Assembly: GCA_031213475.1 (NCBI GenBank)
Contig: JARUPZ010000021.1
Coordinates: 3,944,438-4,008,437, forward strand
DNA: 64,000 nt
Origin: Nereocystis luetkeana
Lineage: Eukaryota > Sar > Phaeophyceae > Laminariales > Laminariaceae
Direction: 5' to 3'
Positions 1 through 11,109 of the stretch are shown here, piece by piece. Positions within the stretch are counted from its first letter, which is position 1. Every line of letters starts with the position of its first letter. A program made the translations under genes and the position numbers. The notes under the pieces are model-generated. The model searched no databases and was not told the origin of the DNA. It saw only the letters and a list, made by a program, of their open reading frames with translations.

Positions 1-827
1 GGCGGGACTTTGCCCCAATGTGCTCTAATAATAATTGATAATAATAATAATAATTGTGTCTCGTCAATGCGTCCAGTGCCCACTGGATGATGAGCACCTC
101 CGGCTCGGGTGTTCGAGCGATGCTCGCCCTTGGCTGCGTGTGTATTCAGCGAAGACCGAAAGGCTCAGAAATAAAACCTCGTAGAGCACATGTTCGTTTT
201 GTGTGTTATTATAGTTGGTGACTCATCCAATACCACGGAGGGTATGGCACGGTATATGCTACTGCTGTAGCTCACCTATGAACCGTTTTTGAATTATTGC
301 TGAATCGTCGGCGATGAATAATCTATCAGACATCCCCCTACTTTCGTACAAGAAGAGGTCCCAGTCTGTTTTTTATGCCATTTTTGTTTTTTTATTCGCT
401 GGCGTTGTGCTCCTGCGTGCCGCACGAGTATGTACCTTTTCGACAAAAAAAAGGTAACACCAGTGAGAGCCCCCAAGCGTGGACGGCATGTCCATAATTC
501 TGGTGCATGGTTATAAAATGTATGATGAAGTAAGGTGAAAAAAATACTTGTTTCGTGGCCGAAACCAGAGACAAACGTGGCCGATTTATCATACTTTTCG
601 AGCGAAGATGAAGCTAAATAGCATTTTTTTGGCCTCCGGCTCTACCTTCAGCAGGATCCTCCGCGGGCACCTCCAGCGGGCCTCCCTTGGCTGGGTGGGG
701 ATGGGGCTTTTTTGGATCGCTGCGCTCGCCTGACTTTAGTCGACTAGGTTGGCTGGTATTGGCTGTCTTCGTGAGCCAACTAACAACTACTGTTGTAGGC
801 ACGAACTCCGGCCAACTCACAGCCCTC
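1..827. other. Non-coding stretch, no recognisable gene
   Basis: I see no open frame with protein-like composition, no splice-flanked exon and no member of the repeat families found elsewhere in the window. The short open frames here have no recognisable content. Confidence 0.5.
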
Positions 828-1010
<183 letters not shown>

Positions 1011-1123
1011 TTGCAAGGGACCATAGTTAATAGGACCTATGATATACATAAAAACCTACCAGGTATATATTTAACCATTTATCACTAACAATATTTGGTC
1101 CTATTAACTATGGTCCCCCATAA
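1011..1123 (-). mobile_element. MITE family B, copy B1, inserted in the TAG microsatellite
   Basis: The arms GGGACCATAGTTAATAGG (left) and CCTATTAACTATGGTCCCC (right) are inverted copies of each other. The interior is the family-B core in reverse orientation. TAG arrays lie on both sides, so the element inserted into a microsatellite that offers a TA in every unit. The interior carries the extra TACCAGGTA motif at 1057-1065 that most other family-B copies lack. Confidence 0.9.
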
Positions 1124-1249
1124 AATAGTAGTAGTAGTAGCAGTAGCAGCAGTAGTAGTGCAGTAGTAGCAATAGTATTGTAGTAGTAGCAGCAGTAGTA
1201 GTAGTTTTAAATAGTAGTAGTAGGAGTAGTATAGCAGTACTGTAGAAGT

Positions 1250-1316
<67 letters not shown>

Positions 1317-1345
1317 CAGTAGTAGCGGAGGTAGTAGCAGTAATA
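1124..1345. repeat. (TAG)n microsatellite, second, more diverged array
   Basis: TAG/CAG triplets with several interruptions, then a clean run at about 1249-1315. It was probably continuous with the array at 828-1010 before the MITE insertion. Confidence 0.9.
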
Positions 1346-1794
1346 TTATAGTAGCGGTCGCAGTATTCATGTATTAATAGTACTATTTACTACCCCACTA
1401 TTTGTACGTAATATCAGAGCACATGAACCAAGATGGAGATATTATGTGTTAACTGATTGAGTGGTAGGATCGGGGGGGGGTGTCATTGCCCCCTCCCGGC
1501 CACGCCTACCACCACAATTTGCTTCTGATATGTTGGCCCCGACTGCTAATCAATCTTCCTGGTATATAGTTGACACTTCTTGGTGACATTCACAACTCGA
1601 TCCTTATCCCGCCATACACCATACTCAGCTTGCACTCTTACACGGCAGTACATGCTCCTTTCTCTCCCCGTTGCTGTGGTCTGCCCGCCTCGCTCAGAAC
1701 GACACAACGTGCGCGCACCTCGCAGCATTCCGTGCGCGGAAAACAAGAACTAAGACAAGAAAGTACAGAAAGAGAAAAGCACTACTAAGAGACT
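1346..1794. other. Non-coding stretch with short G-run
   Basis: Nothing recognisable apart from a G-run near 1471-1480. Open frames beginning near 1546 and 1570 show no family resemblance. Confidence 0.4.
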
Positions 1795-1798
1795 ACAA

Positions 1799-1812
1799 AA
1801 AGCAACAGCAGC

Positions 1813-1843
<31 letters not shown>

Positions 1844-1866
1844 CAACAACAACAACAACAGCAGCA
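1799..1866. repeat. (CAA/CAG)n microsatellite
   Basis: A CAA-rich triplet tract that reads as a glutamine/asparagine run in a 176-codon plus-strand frame (1671-2201). That frame is otherwise basic and low in complexity, and I do not treat it as a gene. Confidence 0.85.
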
Positions 1867-2334
1867 GGCGAGAAAGGGAGACAGGGGCGTCTTCACAACT
1901 GCCTCAAGGAATTGGTGTCGGGTCAACCGACAGACGCAAGAAGAAGGGCCCGGAACGGTGCATACCAAAGGCACCCGGTCAACACAAAGGGCACCGGTTC
2001 AAAACTCGAAACGGTCAAGTGCGGCAATTTTCTGTTGGTCGTGCAGGCACAGCAAGGTTGCATCGTCACGAGAAAACCTCGGGAGAGAGACGATCCATGA
2101 AGCTTTCATGTCAACGGATGCAACGGCTGGTCACAAATACAGTCCGCGGCAACCTGTCCTTGCCGGCGGTGGTTTTCGTGTGGACGGTGAGAATCCCATG
2201 AACATGACGTACACAGGCAGTACCATGGTGTGTGCGCACGCAGCACCAGAGTGTGGACGTTGTGGTCTGGCATTGTCGTCGTATATATTCATCGCAAATT
2301 TTGGGATGTATTGAAATGTACGTCTCGTGCCTCG

Positions 2335-2490
2335 GTAGTTTGGGGATCACAGAGCTTGTTAGTCTCTCTTGGCTAGGATGAAGTGAGTCGGCACGGACAC
2401 CGCCGTGGAGGTGCTGGATGTCGACGGGTACTGTGGAAAACGGTTTCTTGTCAAAACACACGCACAGAGTCGTAGAGTATACACGCGACA
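2335..2490. repeat. Dispersed repeat E, copy 1
   Basis: Shares segments such as GGCACGGACAC, GGTGCTGGATGTCGACGGGTA and ACACACGCA with 11884-12060 and 12110-12226. No terminal inverted repeat or coding content is visible. Confidence 0.6.
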
Positions 2491-2649
2491 ACATTAAAAG
2501 ACCGTCGCCCGGATTTAAAAAAAAAAAAAAAAACTTCTATCAGCTTTTTTAGGGGCAAACAATCTGAAAATAGAGTTCGGGGTAATTTTGCCGCAGTAGT
2601 TGAAGGCGGGATAAAGGGGTTGGGGGGGCGTTTTTTTTCTCGATCCTTA

Positions 2650-2990
2650 CCGAAGGGAGAACCGGCAAGAATTGGAGAGAGACTATATATATATGCTTGC
2701 CTCGATTCATGACGAATACATTCATACTGAAGAAACGTGGGATGAAGAAGTGGGAGATCTGATTGGGCTCGATGCATACATTCATTCTGAATGAAAGCGA
2801 GGCAAGAAATTGGGAGACACAGCAGTTTTTTTGCTCGACGCATCACGGCGGGATAAGATATCGGGAGATTTTGTTTTCTCGCTCGATTAATAATGCTGGA
2901 TGTGAAGGCGAGACAGTCCAATGGGGGACAAAAATTTTGGCTCGTTTCGCGAAGGGTAAACAAGAAATTGGGAGAGACAATTTGGGAGGC
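2650..2990. repeat. Degenerate minisatellite, AAGAAATTGGGAGA motif
   Basis: Variants of AAGAAATTGGGAGA recur near 2668, 2747, 2805, 2855, 2920 and 2962, with related CTCGAT/CATTCAT segments between them. The spacing is irregular, roughly 45-80 bp. It reads as an old tandem array that has diverged. Confidence 0.5.
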
Positions 2991-3019
2991 CGATTCCTGC
3001 GGGTATACCAGGTACCTTG

Positions 3020-3890
3020 GTAAATAAGACGTACGTGCCGAATTTTAGTGTAGGGCACACCCTGTCTCGCGTGAAAACAACCTGAGCCTAGAACGAAATA
3101 TACCATAGTATTTTCTTGAGTTGTGTGGCGTGTTGCATACTTGAGGGACATTTTATGCTCTGACCACGTTATTCCCGGTAACGTGTGTGCTGCCGCATGC
3201 AGTCACTAACCCGTGATGGCATTTTTTGCCATGCATGGGGGGGGGGGGGGGGGGGCGTTCGTCGGAGTGGCAATCACGCCGTTCACAGCCCTTTTTCCCG
3301 CTGCGCTGCACTTCTGTACGTGCGTATGTAGGCACGCATCTCACTCTAAGCCCAAGTAATTTTTACCCGAACCCGGAGTGCAGTCCAAAAGGATGAAAAA
3401 AAAAAAAGACAAACAAACGGATACTATTGGCAAATACAGCTGTATATCGTCGTTGGATATTGGATCCGACATGCCACTGGTGAGCCTTTACTGCCGGAGA
3501 GTTTTTTTTTTCAGGATTTCCACATTTTTTTCCGCGCAAAAAAAAACTATTCAGATTTTCCAGATCTTACTTTTCCGAATATGTGAATGCGAAGTGTTCC
3601 TGATATTTTGCTCGCTGATAAATCTCACAGGTTGTGACAGAACGCCTCCGTAACTTGTTGATCCACAATCATAAATATATCGAAATTCTGGGGGGAAATG
3701 CTCTCGCATAGTAAGTAAATAACCACCCCTCCTGGAGTCTTAGCATAGAGGTTGGCGAACCTCCGTGTATGCTAAAAAAAATGAAAAAAAAACATTCAGG
3801 CTATACACGACTGCACCCATGTCCGGGTCCAACGTACTTAGAATTAGCCTTTTACGGCTGCTGCAACTTAGTTCACGGTTTTGATAGATA
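3020..3890. other. Non-coding stretch with G-run
   Basis: Contains a pure G-run at about 3237-3255 and A-rich tracts near 3396 and 3776. No gene or known repeat family is recognised. Confidence 0.4.
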
Positions 3891-3893
3891 AAA

Positions 3894-3981
3894 GTCCTTG
3901 AAAACGATACTTACGTGATCATTTTTACTGTGGTAATACTTGAAAATGATACTTACATGACCATTTTTGCTGTGCTAACGG
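3894..3981. repeat. Short tandem duplication (about 43 bp x2)
   Basis: Two adjacent diverged copies of a unit containing TTGAAAACGATACTTACGTG then ATCATTTTTACTGTG. Confidence 0.75.
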
Positions 3982-4221
3982 GTTTTGAAGTGGTGTCACA
4001 TGTTTCGGGGGCAAACTGCTGTAAATACCAGGTGAGCAAGAATGTAAGTGGAGTCGTTTGTTGCAGCATAAAAATGGTCAGCTGCGGCCGTGTGTGCCTG
4101 TATGCTTGTTCGTTGTACGTGTTGTATCATGGGTATGCATGATAGGGCGGGAGGTTCACACTCCTTGTTCTTCCCAGTATTATTATTAATATTAGTGTTG
4201 TTATCAATATTATTTATAGTA

Positions 4222-4300
4222 CTGCGTTTGCCATTCGACAATGTGCAGCATGAGCTTCAACGTTGATCGCTCAGAAGCACTCCAACACAATGAAACCCAA
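4222..4300 (+). repeat. Dispersed repeat H
   Basis: The core GACAATGTGCAGCATGAGC then TTCAACGTTGATCGCTCA recurs at many places in this window, usually starting GCCATCCGAC and followed by a CCCGAAAGAAG-type segment. No coding potential is seen. Confidence 0.8.
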
Positions 4301-5204
4301 TATACTACCATAATAGTACTAAGCCCTAGTTAGACCTATATGCCAATGAGAGAGCGATGTTTCCATAAAAAGATTGAATTCAAAAAAACAAACGCCAGAA
4401 TATTGTAGAACAAGCTTGCTATTATTAATAGCACGATGCTTGAAACGGAAGGTTCCAAACTTTTTGGAAAAACCCGAAAAAAACAATTCTGGGGCCGATA
4501 TTGGGCCATCATTGGCTTCAGAAAAACCCACGCGGGTGTTTAGTTCAAAGCGGCGGGATTCCGAGTCCTCGAAAGCTATCGATCGACTAAGCCCACGACT
4601 GTATCCTGAACTCTGATCGGGGTGCAATCGTTAGGGGTTCCGACGTTCCGACCCACCCTAGGGTCACCGTGTTTACACACTGGCCGGTGATATATGACGG
4701 GCGCTGGCCAGGCGTATGATGAAATAACAATTGGTCGCTGGTGTCAAAAAACCAGACGGCAAATATTCTCGATTTGTCTCAAAAGGCAAAAAAAAAATTA
4801 GTGTTATCCCAGGTTTAGGAGAAGAGCGTAGGACGCCGCGAACAAGCTCTCGCCCCTAGATCATGGCTCCACCTGATATCTTCGAGGCCGTCATCTGCGC
4901 TCGTTGGCCTCGCTCGACACCAAGCGGGTTGGCCGTGGGATGGGTCTATGTTGAGATCGAAGGTCTGTCGTCGAACGGACTTACTTTTATGAGCGTGTCG
5001 ACGACCATTTACAACGAGAGAACAAGTTGCGCCGCCCGCAGTTGTTTACAACAACAAAACAAAAACACACACAACCTATTTTTTCCCACGGCGGCGGTAC
5101 GAGACTCTATTCGGCTGCTTCTTGAAAGCAATATTTTGGAAAGAAAAAAATCAAGCTTCGGCTTGCCCGATGTCATGGACGCTACTAACGTTAGTATGAT
5201 TCTT
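4301..5204. other. Non-coding stretch, nothing recognised
   Basis: A plus-strand open frame begins at 4863 (123 codons) but has no recognisable domain, and its second half is asparagine/lysine-rich low-complexity sequence. I do not call it a gene. Confidence 0.4.
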
Positions 5205-5290
5205 GCAATCGGACAATGTGTAGTAGTGGCATGAGCTTCAACATTGATCACTCAAAAGCACTCCGAAAGAAAAGCACCCAATATACCATT
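5205..5290 (+). repeat. Dispersed repeat H
   Basis: Carries the repeat-H core (GACAATGTGTAGTAGTGGC, ATGAGCTTCAACATTGATCAC, CCGAAAGAAAAGC). Confidence 0.75.
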
Positions 5291-5690
5291 CACATTTTTT
5301 TTTAATGTACCGTTTCACACCAGGGTGATAAGTTAACACACCCCCTCGGACGCTTTTCAAATATGGATTTCTCGACAATGGGGAGGGCGTACTGAATACG
5401 ACGAGCATGATGCGTCTACGCAACCTTCTCGACGAAATATTTTCAACGCTACCATTTTCGTTGTTTATGCCCGCCATGTTTGGGAGGAAACCGGGTCTGA
5501 AAGTCGTCCCAGGGGGTGTGTTATTTTATCACCCAGTGTGATACGGTATGCATTATTTGCATGCGTAATGTCGTCAAGTTCACAGGTTTGGTGGGTAGCA
5601 CCTTCCGTTTTTCAAGCAATTAGATTGTACGTGCTAGGTACTATTACTGGAAATAAGCGTTGCACATTGTCAGATGGTAGATTGAGCGTT

Positions 5691-5794
5691 AACCCCTTTA
5701 GAACTCCAGTCCCGTTTTGGGGACAAGGCACTCAAATTTCAAGTAAGTTGTCCCCAATTGTCCCCAAAACGAGACTGCAGTTCTAAAAGGGTTG
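5691..5794. mobile_element. MITE family A, copy A1 (TTAA-flanked, piggyBac-like ends)
   Basis: Long inverted arms: CCCCTTTAGAACTCCAGTCC on the left, with a matching right arm that ends CTAAAAGGG. The left flank is TTAA and the right TTGA. The interior has GGGGACAA and its complement around a short CTCAAATTTCAAG loop. TTAA targets with CCC...GGG termini are the hallmark of piggyBac-superfamily elements. There is no coding capacity. Confidence 0.85.
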
Positions 5795-5982
5795 ATAAGA
5801 ATATGATGATGAACTTTACAGCAGTTTGCGTGCATGACACATGGTGATGATGCGCTTTTCGCTGTACACTATGCCTGCGGAGAGAACATGCATGAAGCGC
5901 ACCGGTCCTACCCCTTGATATTATTAGCGATGTTGCTACTTCCGATACCACCATTGCTGCTGCTACTCTGCTTGACGCACTA

Positions 5983-6094
5983 TTACGGGGGGGCATAGTT
6001 AACAGGACCAAATATTGTTGGTAAAAATTGTTAAACATATACCTGGTAGGTTTTTATGTATACCATAGGTCCTGTTAACTATGGCCCCCCGTAA
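5983..6094 (+). mobile_element. MITE family B, copy B2
   Basis: Bounded by TA on both sides, with TTACGGGGGGG at the left end and its complement CCCCCCGTAA at the right. The interior carries the family core GGACCAAATATTG. Like B1 it has an extra TACCTGGTA (6040-6048), compared with the uninterrupted TATATAGG of copies B6, B8 and B12. Confidence 0.92.
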
Positions 6095-6252
6095 TAAACA
6101 ACTTAGAGGTTGAGCGGCGAACGCATGCCGCAGTCTGCACATCGGACGCTTCGCCTCCCTTCCTCGACAACACGCCCCGATCCAAAGCAAACCACTAAAC
6201 GCGCGCGTGCATATCCGTTTTTTCATGTGTATGTTGCCTGTTTTCCCTTCAG

Positions 6253-6373
6253 GGGCTGTGGAACATCCTCGACCTTGACGCTCCTGGGGGGGTCGGGCTG
6301 GGGAAAGAACTGTTGTTAGTTTTTGTTGGTACCGTCCTCATGCTATGGACCGGAACTTTCTTCTCCAATGCCG
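6253..6373 (+). CDS. Candidate exon encoding one membrane helix
   Basis: A 121-bp segment flanked by a good acceptor (TTTTCCCTTCAG) and a good donor (GGTAAGG). Only one of its three frames is open. It reads GLWNILDLDAPGG, then a hydrophobic helix (LLLVFVGTVLMLWTGTFF), and ends SNA plus one base, so the following intron is phase 1. Composition and splice signals are exon-like, but no start or partner exon is certain; the segment at 7191-7312 is phase-compatible. The end of the helix (GTFFSN) resembles that of the exon at 32090. I do not recognise the family. Confidence 0.5.
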
Positions 6374-6970
6374 GTAAGGCTTTTACACTGCAAATATGAG
6401 TCTACTCTAATTTCAAGTAGTTGACTCCAAATGGGTGTGATGCGTTTCTTACTTCGAGTCAGGCTCGAATTCGTGTGGGAGGCAAACGGGGGAGGGGGCT
6501 CCTACACACACACACAAAGTAGATGCATTTCGAAGTCCACTTTTTTATGTTGAAGTTGTCTTTCGGAGCTTTGGTGCGAATCTCCGAGCAGGAAAGCCTG
6601 TGCAGTGTTGTGTACCGGGCGTTGTGTAGCATCTCGTACCGTTGACCGAAAGCTTTGCCACACGCGAGGGGGGGCACGAATGCACCAAGGAGCCCGTATC
6701 TGTCTTGCCGTTAATGTACGCATGAGCATACCTGTATGTGGGTATCATGCGGGTGGACGAAATTCACATGATCGTTTTTCTTGAGCTAAATAGTGTGACT
6801 TGACTACAGCGTGGAGCGTACCGCGTATTCGAGGCTTGGTCTGATTGGCCTAGGGTCAGGGTTAGGGTTGGTCTGATTGGCTTGTGTGTACGGTTAGAGG
6901 TAGATGCGTTCGTCTCGTACGCAGGGTGTGTCACTCCCTTTCTCGAAGAAGTTGGCGACCAATCCTCCTC

Positions 6971-7165
6971 AAACCCTTTAGGACTGCAGTCCTGTTTCGG
7001 GGAAAAACTATTACGGGGGGCCATAGTTAATGGGACCTATGGCATACATAAAAATCTATATATGTAACCATTTTTACTAACAATATTTCGTCCTATTACC
7101 TATGGTCCCCCCGTAATGCTTATATGTTGAGTGGTTTTGTCCCCAAAACGAGACCGCAGTACTTG
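6971..7165. mobile_element. MITE family A, copy A2, split by a family-B MITE
   Basis: The left arm (6971-7008, CCCTTTAGGACTGCAGTCC then a G-rich segment) and the right arm (about 7119-7165, with TGTCCCCAAAACGAGACCGC) are the two halves of a family-A element. They are separated exactly by the family-B element at 7011-7116. Confidence 0.85.
7011..7116 (-). mobile_element. MITE family B, copy B3, nested inside A2
   Basis: Starts TTACGGGGGGCCATAG after a TA and ends CCCCCCGTAA followed by TG. The arms are inverted repeats and the interior is the family-B core in reverse. It lies between the two arms of family-A copy A2, so B was active after A2 inserted. Confidence 0.92.
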
Positions 7166-7190
7166 ACGTGATAATCCTTTTTTTTTCCAG

Positions 7191-7312
7191 GAGACAATGC
7201 TTCGTACGAACACTGCTGTAGAAGCACCTGTGTCCTCTTCGACGCTCCACGACGAAACACTTATTTTTTCTCCACACGCCGTACATCGATCTGTGCACAA
7301 CACTCCAAGACA
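7191..7312 (+). CDS. Weak candidate exon following 6253-6373
   Basis: Preceded by an unusually strong acceptor (CCTTTTTTTTTTCCAG). In the frame that continues phase 1 from the exon ending at 6373 it is open (DNASYEHCCRSTCVLFDAPR...) up to a possible donor, ACA|GTACAT. A second frame is open too, and the donor is poor. A family-B MITE begins about 40 bp downstream. Exon status is uncertain. Confidence 0.25.
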
Positions 7313-7350
7313 GTACATACCGCCTCTACCTCGGGGGGACATACCTGGTA

Positions 7351-7455
7351 TTACGGGGGGGCATAGTAAATAGGACCAAATATTGTAAGTAAAAATAGGC
7401 AAATACATAGGTTTTTGTGTGCATCGTAGGTCCTATTTACTATGGTCCCCCGTAA
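7351..7455 (+). mobile_element. MITE family B, copy B4
   Basis: TA-flanked, TTACGGGGGGG to CCCCCGTAA, core GGACCAAATATTG. The left TA is also the end of a TACCTGGTA motif (7342-7350), so the element used the TA of that motif as its target. Confidence 0.92.
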
Positions 7456-7569
7456 TAGTATTCAGATCCCACTACACGTAGGGGCCCAAACACCAAGATA
7501 TCCCCCTACATTTCCCCACCATGTTTGGTTCTGATTACTATTCTACATAAGCCCTCCCGTAAATAGTAT

Positions 7570-7676
7570 ATTTTCGGAGGACTATAGTAAATAAGACCAA
7601 ATATTGTTAGCAAAAATAGGGAAATGTATAGGTTTTAGTTTGTACCGTAGATCCTGTTTACTGCGGTCCCCCGGAT
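7570..7676 (+). mobile_element. MITE family B, copy B5 (diverged ends)
   Basis: Ends are degenerate (TTTTCGGAGGACTATAG, GCGGTCCCCCGGA), but the core AAGACCAAATATTGTTAGC is intact. It lies only about 115 bp from copy B4. Confidence 0.8.
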
Positions 7677-7699
7677 TGGTATAGCGGTCCTACTTACGG

Positions 7700-8400
7700 C
7701 TGTGCAAGTGTGTCTGGTGCAAGTTGTTCTCTATATGGGATGTCATGACGGGAAAAAAAAGCCGTAGCCCGAAACCCTCCCTCTCAGGTTGTGGCCACAT
7801 TCTTTGTATCCCCCTCGCGATGAAGAATGCGGACAAGATTCTGGGGTGCACTGATGTCGTCGGGTAGAGAGAGAACGGTTTAGCGTGAGGACAACACACA
7901 CAGCAGGCAGTAAGCAGTACACGTATGCCAGGTACACCGGTTGTGGTAGAATACCGACGGCGTCCTCCAAATGATAGCTGCTAAGAAACTTCCGCGTCGA
8001 GTCTCCATTTCTTATTACTATTTCCACTATTAGGCTCAGTTTCTTATTCGTTTTGCCATCATCGAGCACAGGCTACTATCAACTGGCCATTGCCAGTGCA
8101 ATTATATGGGATCTAGTACGGCACCCGACCCTTGACTACCATTTGTCACGGTCAAATTTCTCGCTGCATCTATCGCAGAGAAAGCGAGCGTCGATATCTC
8201 ACGAGCGAAGTCTTACTCAGAGCGGGCGCACTCTGGAGCCCAGCAGCAGGTGTTTGCTCAATCGTGCGTGGGTCTGCCTTCTCCACATTGTTTTGCCTAG
8301 CGTCGACTTTTCGCGCTACCCCTCACTGCAGAAATCATTCTACTTTTGTGGCACGAGTGCCGTGTTGTTTTCACCGAAAAAGCGCGTTGAGTTTCGCAAC
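7700..8400. other. Non-coding stretch, nothing recognised
   Basis: Several overlapping open frames on both strands (8053-8661) belong largely to the inverted-repeat element that follows. No exon or known repeat was found here. Confidence 0.35.
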
Positions 8401-8408
8401 AGGAGGGT

Positions 8409-8595
8409 ACGATCGTTTTTCAGCGCTCGAATTTTCCCCCCAACGGGAAGGTCGAGGTTGCCAATGCCGAATAACAAGATGTTTTCGGAAAGGTCCGATC
8501 GAGAGCCTCCGGAAAACACTATATTCGGTTTTTGTTCGGTATCCGCAAACCTTCTTGTTCTGGAAAAATCGAGAGCGAGCTGAAAAACGATCGCG
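8409..8595. mobile_element. MITE family C, copy C1
   Basis: The left end CGATCGTTTTTCAGCGCTCG is mirrored by the right end, which reads CGAGCTGAAAAACGATCG near 8577-8594. The interior has the recurring segments ACGGGAAGGTCGAGGTTGCC, CCTCCGG and CGGTATCCGC. Diverged copies lie at 24218-24405 and 31018-31330. Confidence 0.75.
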
Positions 8596-8599
8596 CCTC

Positions 8600-10080
8600 T
8601 GTGCCAACTCAACGATTTTTACGGTATACCGGTATATGGCGTTGCGCCCGAGATAACACACAACTCTTCTCGGGGCGTAGTTTCATGCTGGTTTCCTCTA
8701 CCAAAGAAAAGCCGATCAGATGTTTGATCTCCAAGCCTCCACCACTTGCGTTATTTCGTCGCCTGTTCGCCCCCCCCCCCCCCCCCCCCCCCCCTGGTTT
8801 GGGGAGAAAATCGGCTCGGACATTTCATCCCGGAGCAGGCCATGTTGTATACCTGGTAGGAATTTCGATCTATTATTATTTGGTGTATTGTACCTTGTAC
8901 CAGGGGTACTCGAAGGTAGCTGCTATATTTAATAATGCCACTCTCTCACTATAATGTTTGCTCGAAGTACTGTTGATACCTGTACGTGTGATACGTACCT
9001 GCTGGTATATAAAATACCACTTTGTCCGCACATAAATACAAGGGCCTATATTGATATCTAAACAGAACGACCCTAGCAGCAGTTGGGGACAGAGTAGTAT
9101 CATACCAGGTATGTACCATATTTTGTCATCCGACAACGGTGTCGTTGTTGTTGTCCGACACCAGGTACCTGGTATATCACACAGCCAGAGTTGTTTATGT
9201 TTTCGGAACTCATCCCACGGTGCACCGTTTGTTTTGTCAGATTTTGTCTGACCGGTTGAGATCCTCAAGTCAGCAACTACAGCACTGCTGTGTGATGCGC
9301 TTGAACAACTTTGTGTGGTATTTTTACTACTCTCTCGGGGGCGTCCGTGAAAAAGATAAAAACGACACACCACGCCCCCAGAGATCGGTATGGAAAACCG
9401 CTGCTACCGTTGTGATCACATGATGGAATAAGAAGAAATAAAACAATGTTTTCTTCATTTTTTCATCTTTTTCGCTTGGTACTGTTAATATTAATAGTAA
9501 CCCCCCCCCCCCCCCCCCCTGTCGAGCAAAACAAAATACTGTCACGGTTCACATTTTTCCCCCCGGGCGCCCTTGACTCTGTACCAGTATTGGTGTAGCC
9601 TTTTTTAGGCCCTACACGAAGCGTTGGTCGGGTGGCGTGAACTATTAATATCAATAACTTGTTCGGGTGGGTGCTACATTGAGTTCCTCAGCATCATCAT
9701 CACCATCATCATGCGCGATGCGCGATCAGAAAAGCATGACACGACCACCGAAAGGCTTCGCTCCTCGTCATGAATGACGTTCTGTGCTAATAAGGCCGTA
9801 TCGAGCGAAGTCCGCGGCCACAAGAGAGGCTCCTCCAGCAGTTAGTTCTCAAACCGACCGATAGTTGACGGACAACCACCTGATTTATATTATCACGTAT
9901 CGTGTACGGTAAAAGCACGATCTCGCAGATAGATGTGTCCGTTGCCCACACAGGTGTGATGCACAATTATTAATTATTTGCCTCGCTGATGGTGGACAGT
10001 TTTGAATATTCCAACATTGAATATTCGATGGTTGGGCAGTGTCCTCGAGGTTGGTTTTTTGAGGTGGGGCCCTCGCGTCG
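8600..10080. other. Non-coding stretch with C-runs and excision-footprint-like motifs
   Basis: Contains pure C-runs at about 8770-8794 and 9501-9519 and exact TACC(A/T)GGTA motifs at 8850, 9103 and 9165. The last is a doublet, ACCAGGTACCTGGTA. No exon is recognised. Confidence 0.5.
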
Positions 10081-10084
10081 ATAG

Positions 10085-10485
10085 ACCTCTACTTTTTCTT
10101 TTTCTTCTTCTTTCTCATCCCATTCATTATCTTCGCACATCTTCTTCTCTCTCTCCTTCCAACTCGTAACCCAGATCCGGGGTCACATAGCAGGCTCTTG
10201 TCCCCCCTTCCCGCTACGGTACGTGCCTTCATTTTTATGGCTCTTGTCCCCCCTTCCCGCTACGGTACGTGCCTTCATTTTTATCGCGAGAAGATTTCAG
10301 CCTTTTCTTCCCTCGTCGACTCGCATCGAATTGTGCCTACCCACGCTGCAAGGCGCTCTCAACAATTGAATCCTTTTTTATTTTTGCAAATAAAGTCAAA
10401 GTCCGACTCACCTGGGGCTCGAACCCAGGACTCAAACAAAGTAGAATTCGAGGTTAACCACTTGAACCACCGGGGCGACCGGCTC
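10085..10485 (-). mobile_element. tRNA-derived SINE, reverse orientation
   Basis: Reading the minus strand, the 5' end (near 10483) is a tRNA-like head with an A box (TGGTTCAAGTGG) and a perfect B box (GGGTTCGAGCCCC, 10414-10426). Next come an A-rich linker and a body ending in purine-rich sequence at about 10085. It matches the copy at 53931-54279. A 46-bp segment of the body is tandemly duplicated here (10193-10238 and 10239-10284). The Pol III boxes lie inside a transposon head, so this is not a functional tRNA gene. Confidence 0.88.
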
Positions 10486-10539
10486 TACTGGCCCATTGTT
10501 ATAGCAGTGCCATTTGGCTATCCAGTATCTATCTGACGA

Positions 10540-10675
10540 TGATTGTTGTGCAGCGCTTGTTCCGATCATACCATCCACATACAAGAGGGAATCCAGAATC
10601 TATTTATAGTGATTTCATTCATGGAGAGTACTTTTATCAGTCAGACCTGAACAGTGGAGTGGTGGAACGGTGAGG
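10540..10675 (+). repeat. Dispersed repeat G, copy 1
   Basis: Shares GCGCTTGTTCC, ATCATACCATCCACAT, AATCCAGAATC and ACCTGAACA-type segments with 16300-16430 and 16490-16610. Confidence 0.65.
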
Positions 10676-10956
10676 GCTGGGAGGGTTCGCTGCTGTACTC
10701 GTATATAGGTCGATTATTTTCAGCCGCTCAGAGCCTCTCGATCGAGAGACCACTTTGTTTCTTTGCTGTCTCGAGCTTTTGAGCATGTTGTGTTGTCGCG
10801 ATGTGCACCGCAAGGAGCGGTTCGTTCCTATTATTGCTCTGCGTCAACAAGATGCCTTCCTGTCGAATTTTATTTTTGGGTAAGGTACAGAGTACAGCGC
10901 CACTCCCCCGAGCGGCGAAAAATGCAGTAATGAAAATGGGGGTTGCCCTCCTATCT

Positions 10957-11056
10957 TAACCCCCTTAATACCACAGCAGTCCCGTTTTTGGGACACAGCA
11001 TTTTTTGGAAGTAGACTGGTCTGTCTCCAAAACGGGACTGCAGTTCTAAAATAGTT
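10957..11056. mobile_element. MITE family A, copy A3
   Basis: Left end TTAACCCCCTTAATACC; inner arms GCAGTCCCGTTTTTGGGAC and CCAAAACGGGACTGCAG; right end TTCTAAAATAG. The left flank is TTAA, the right end is degraded. Confidence 0.8.
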
Positions 11057-11109
11057 TTATTCAATAGCAATATTATTAGTTGTTGTTTGTTGTTGTTGTT
11101 CTCACATTA

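Noticed and set aside
1671..2201. 176-codon plus-strand frame with a glutamine run
   Set aside because: The run comes from a CAA/CAG microsatellite, the rest is basic and unlike any family, and no splice or promoter context supports it.
9327..9654. Minus-strand frames with glycine runs
   Set aside because: They read through the C-run at 9501-9519 and show no domain.
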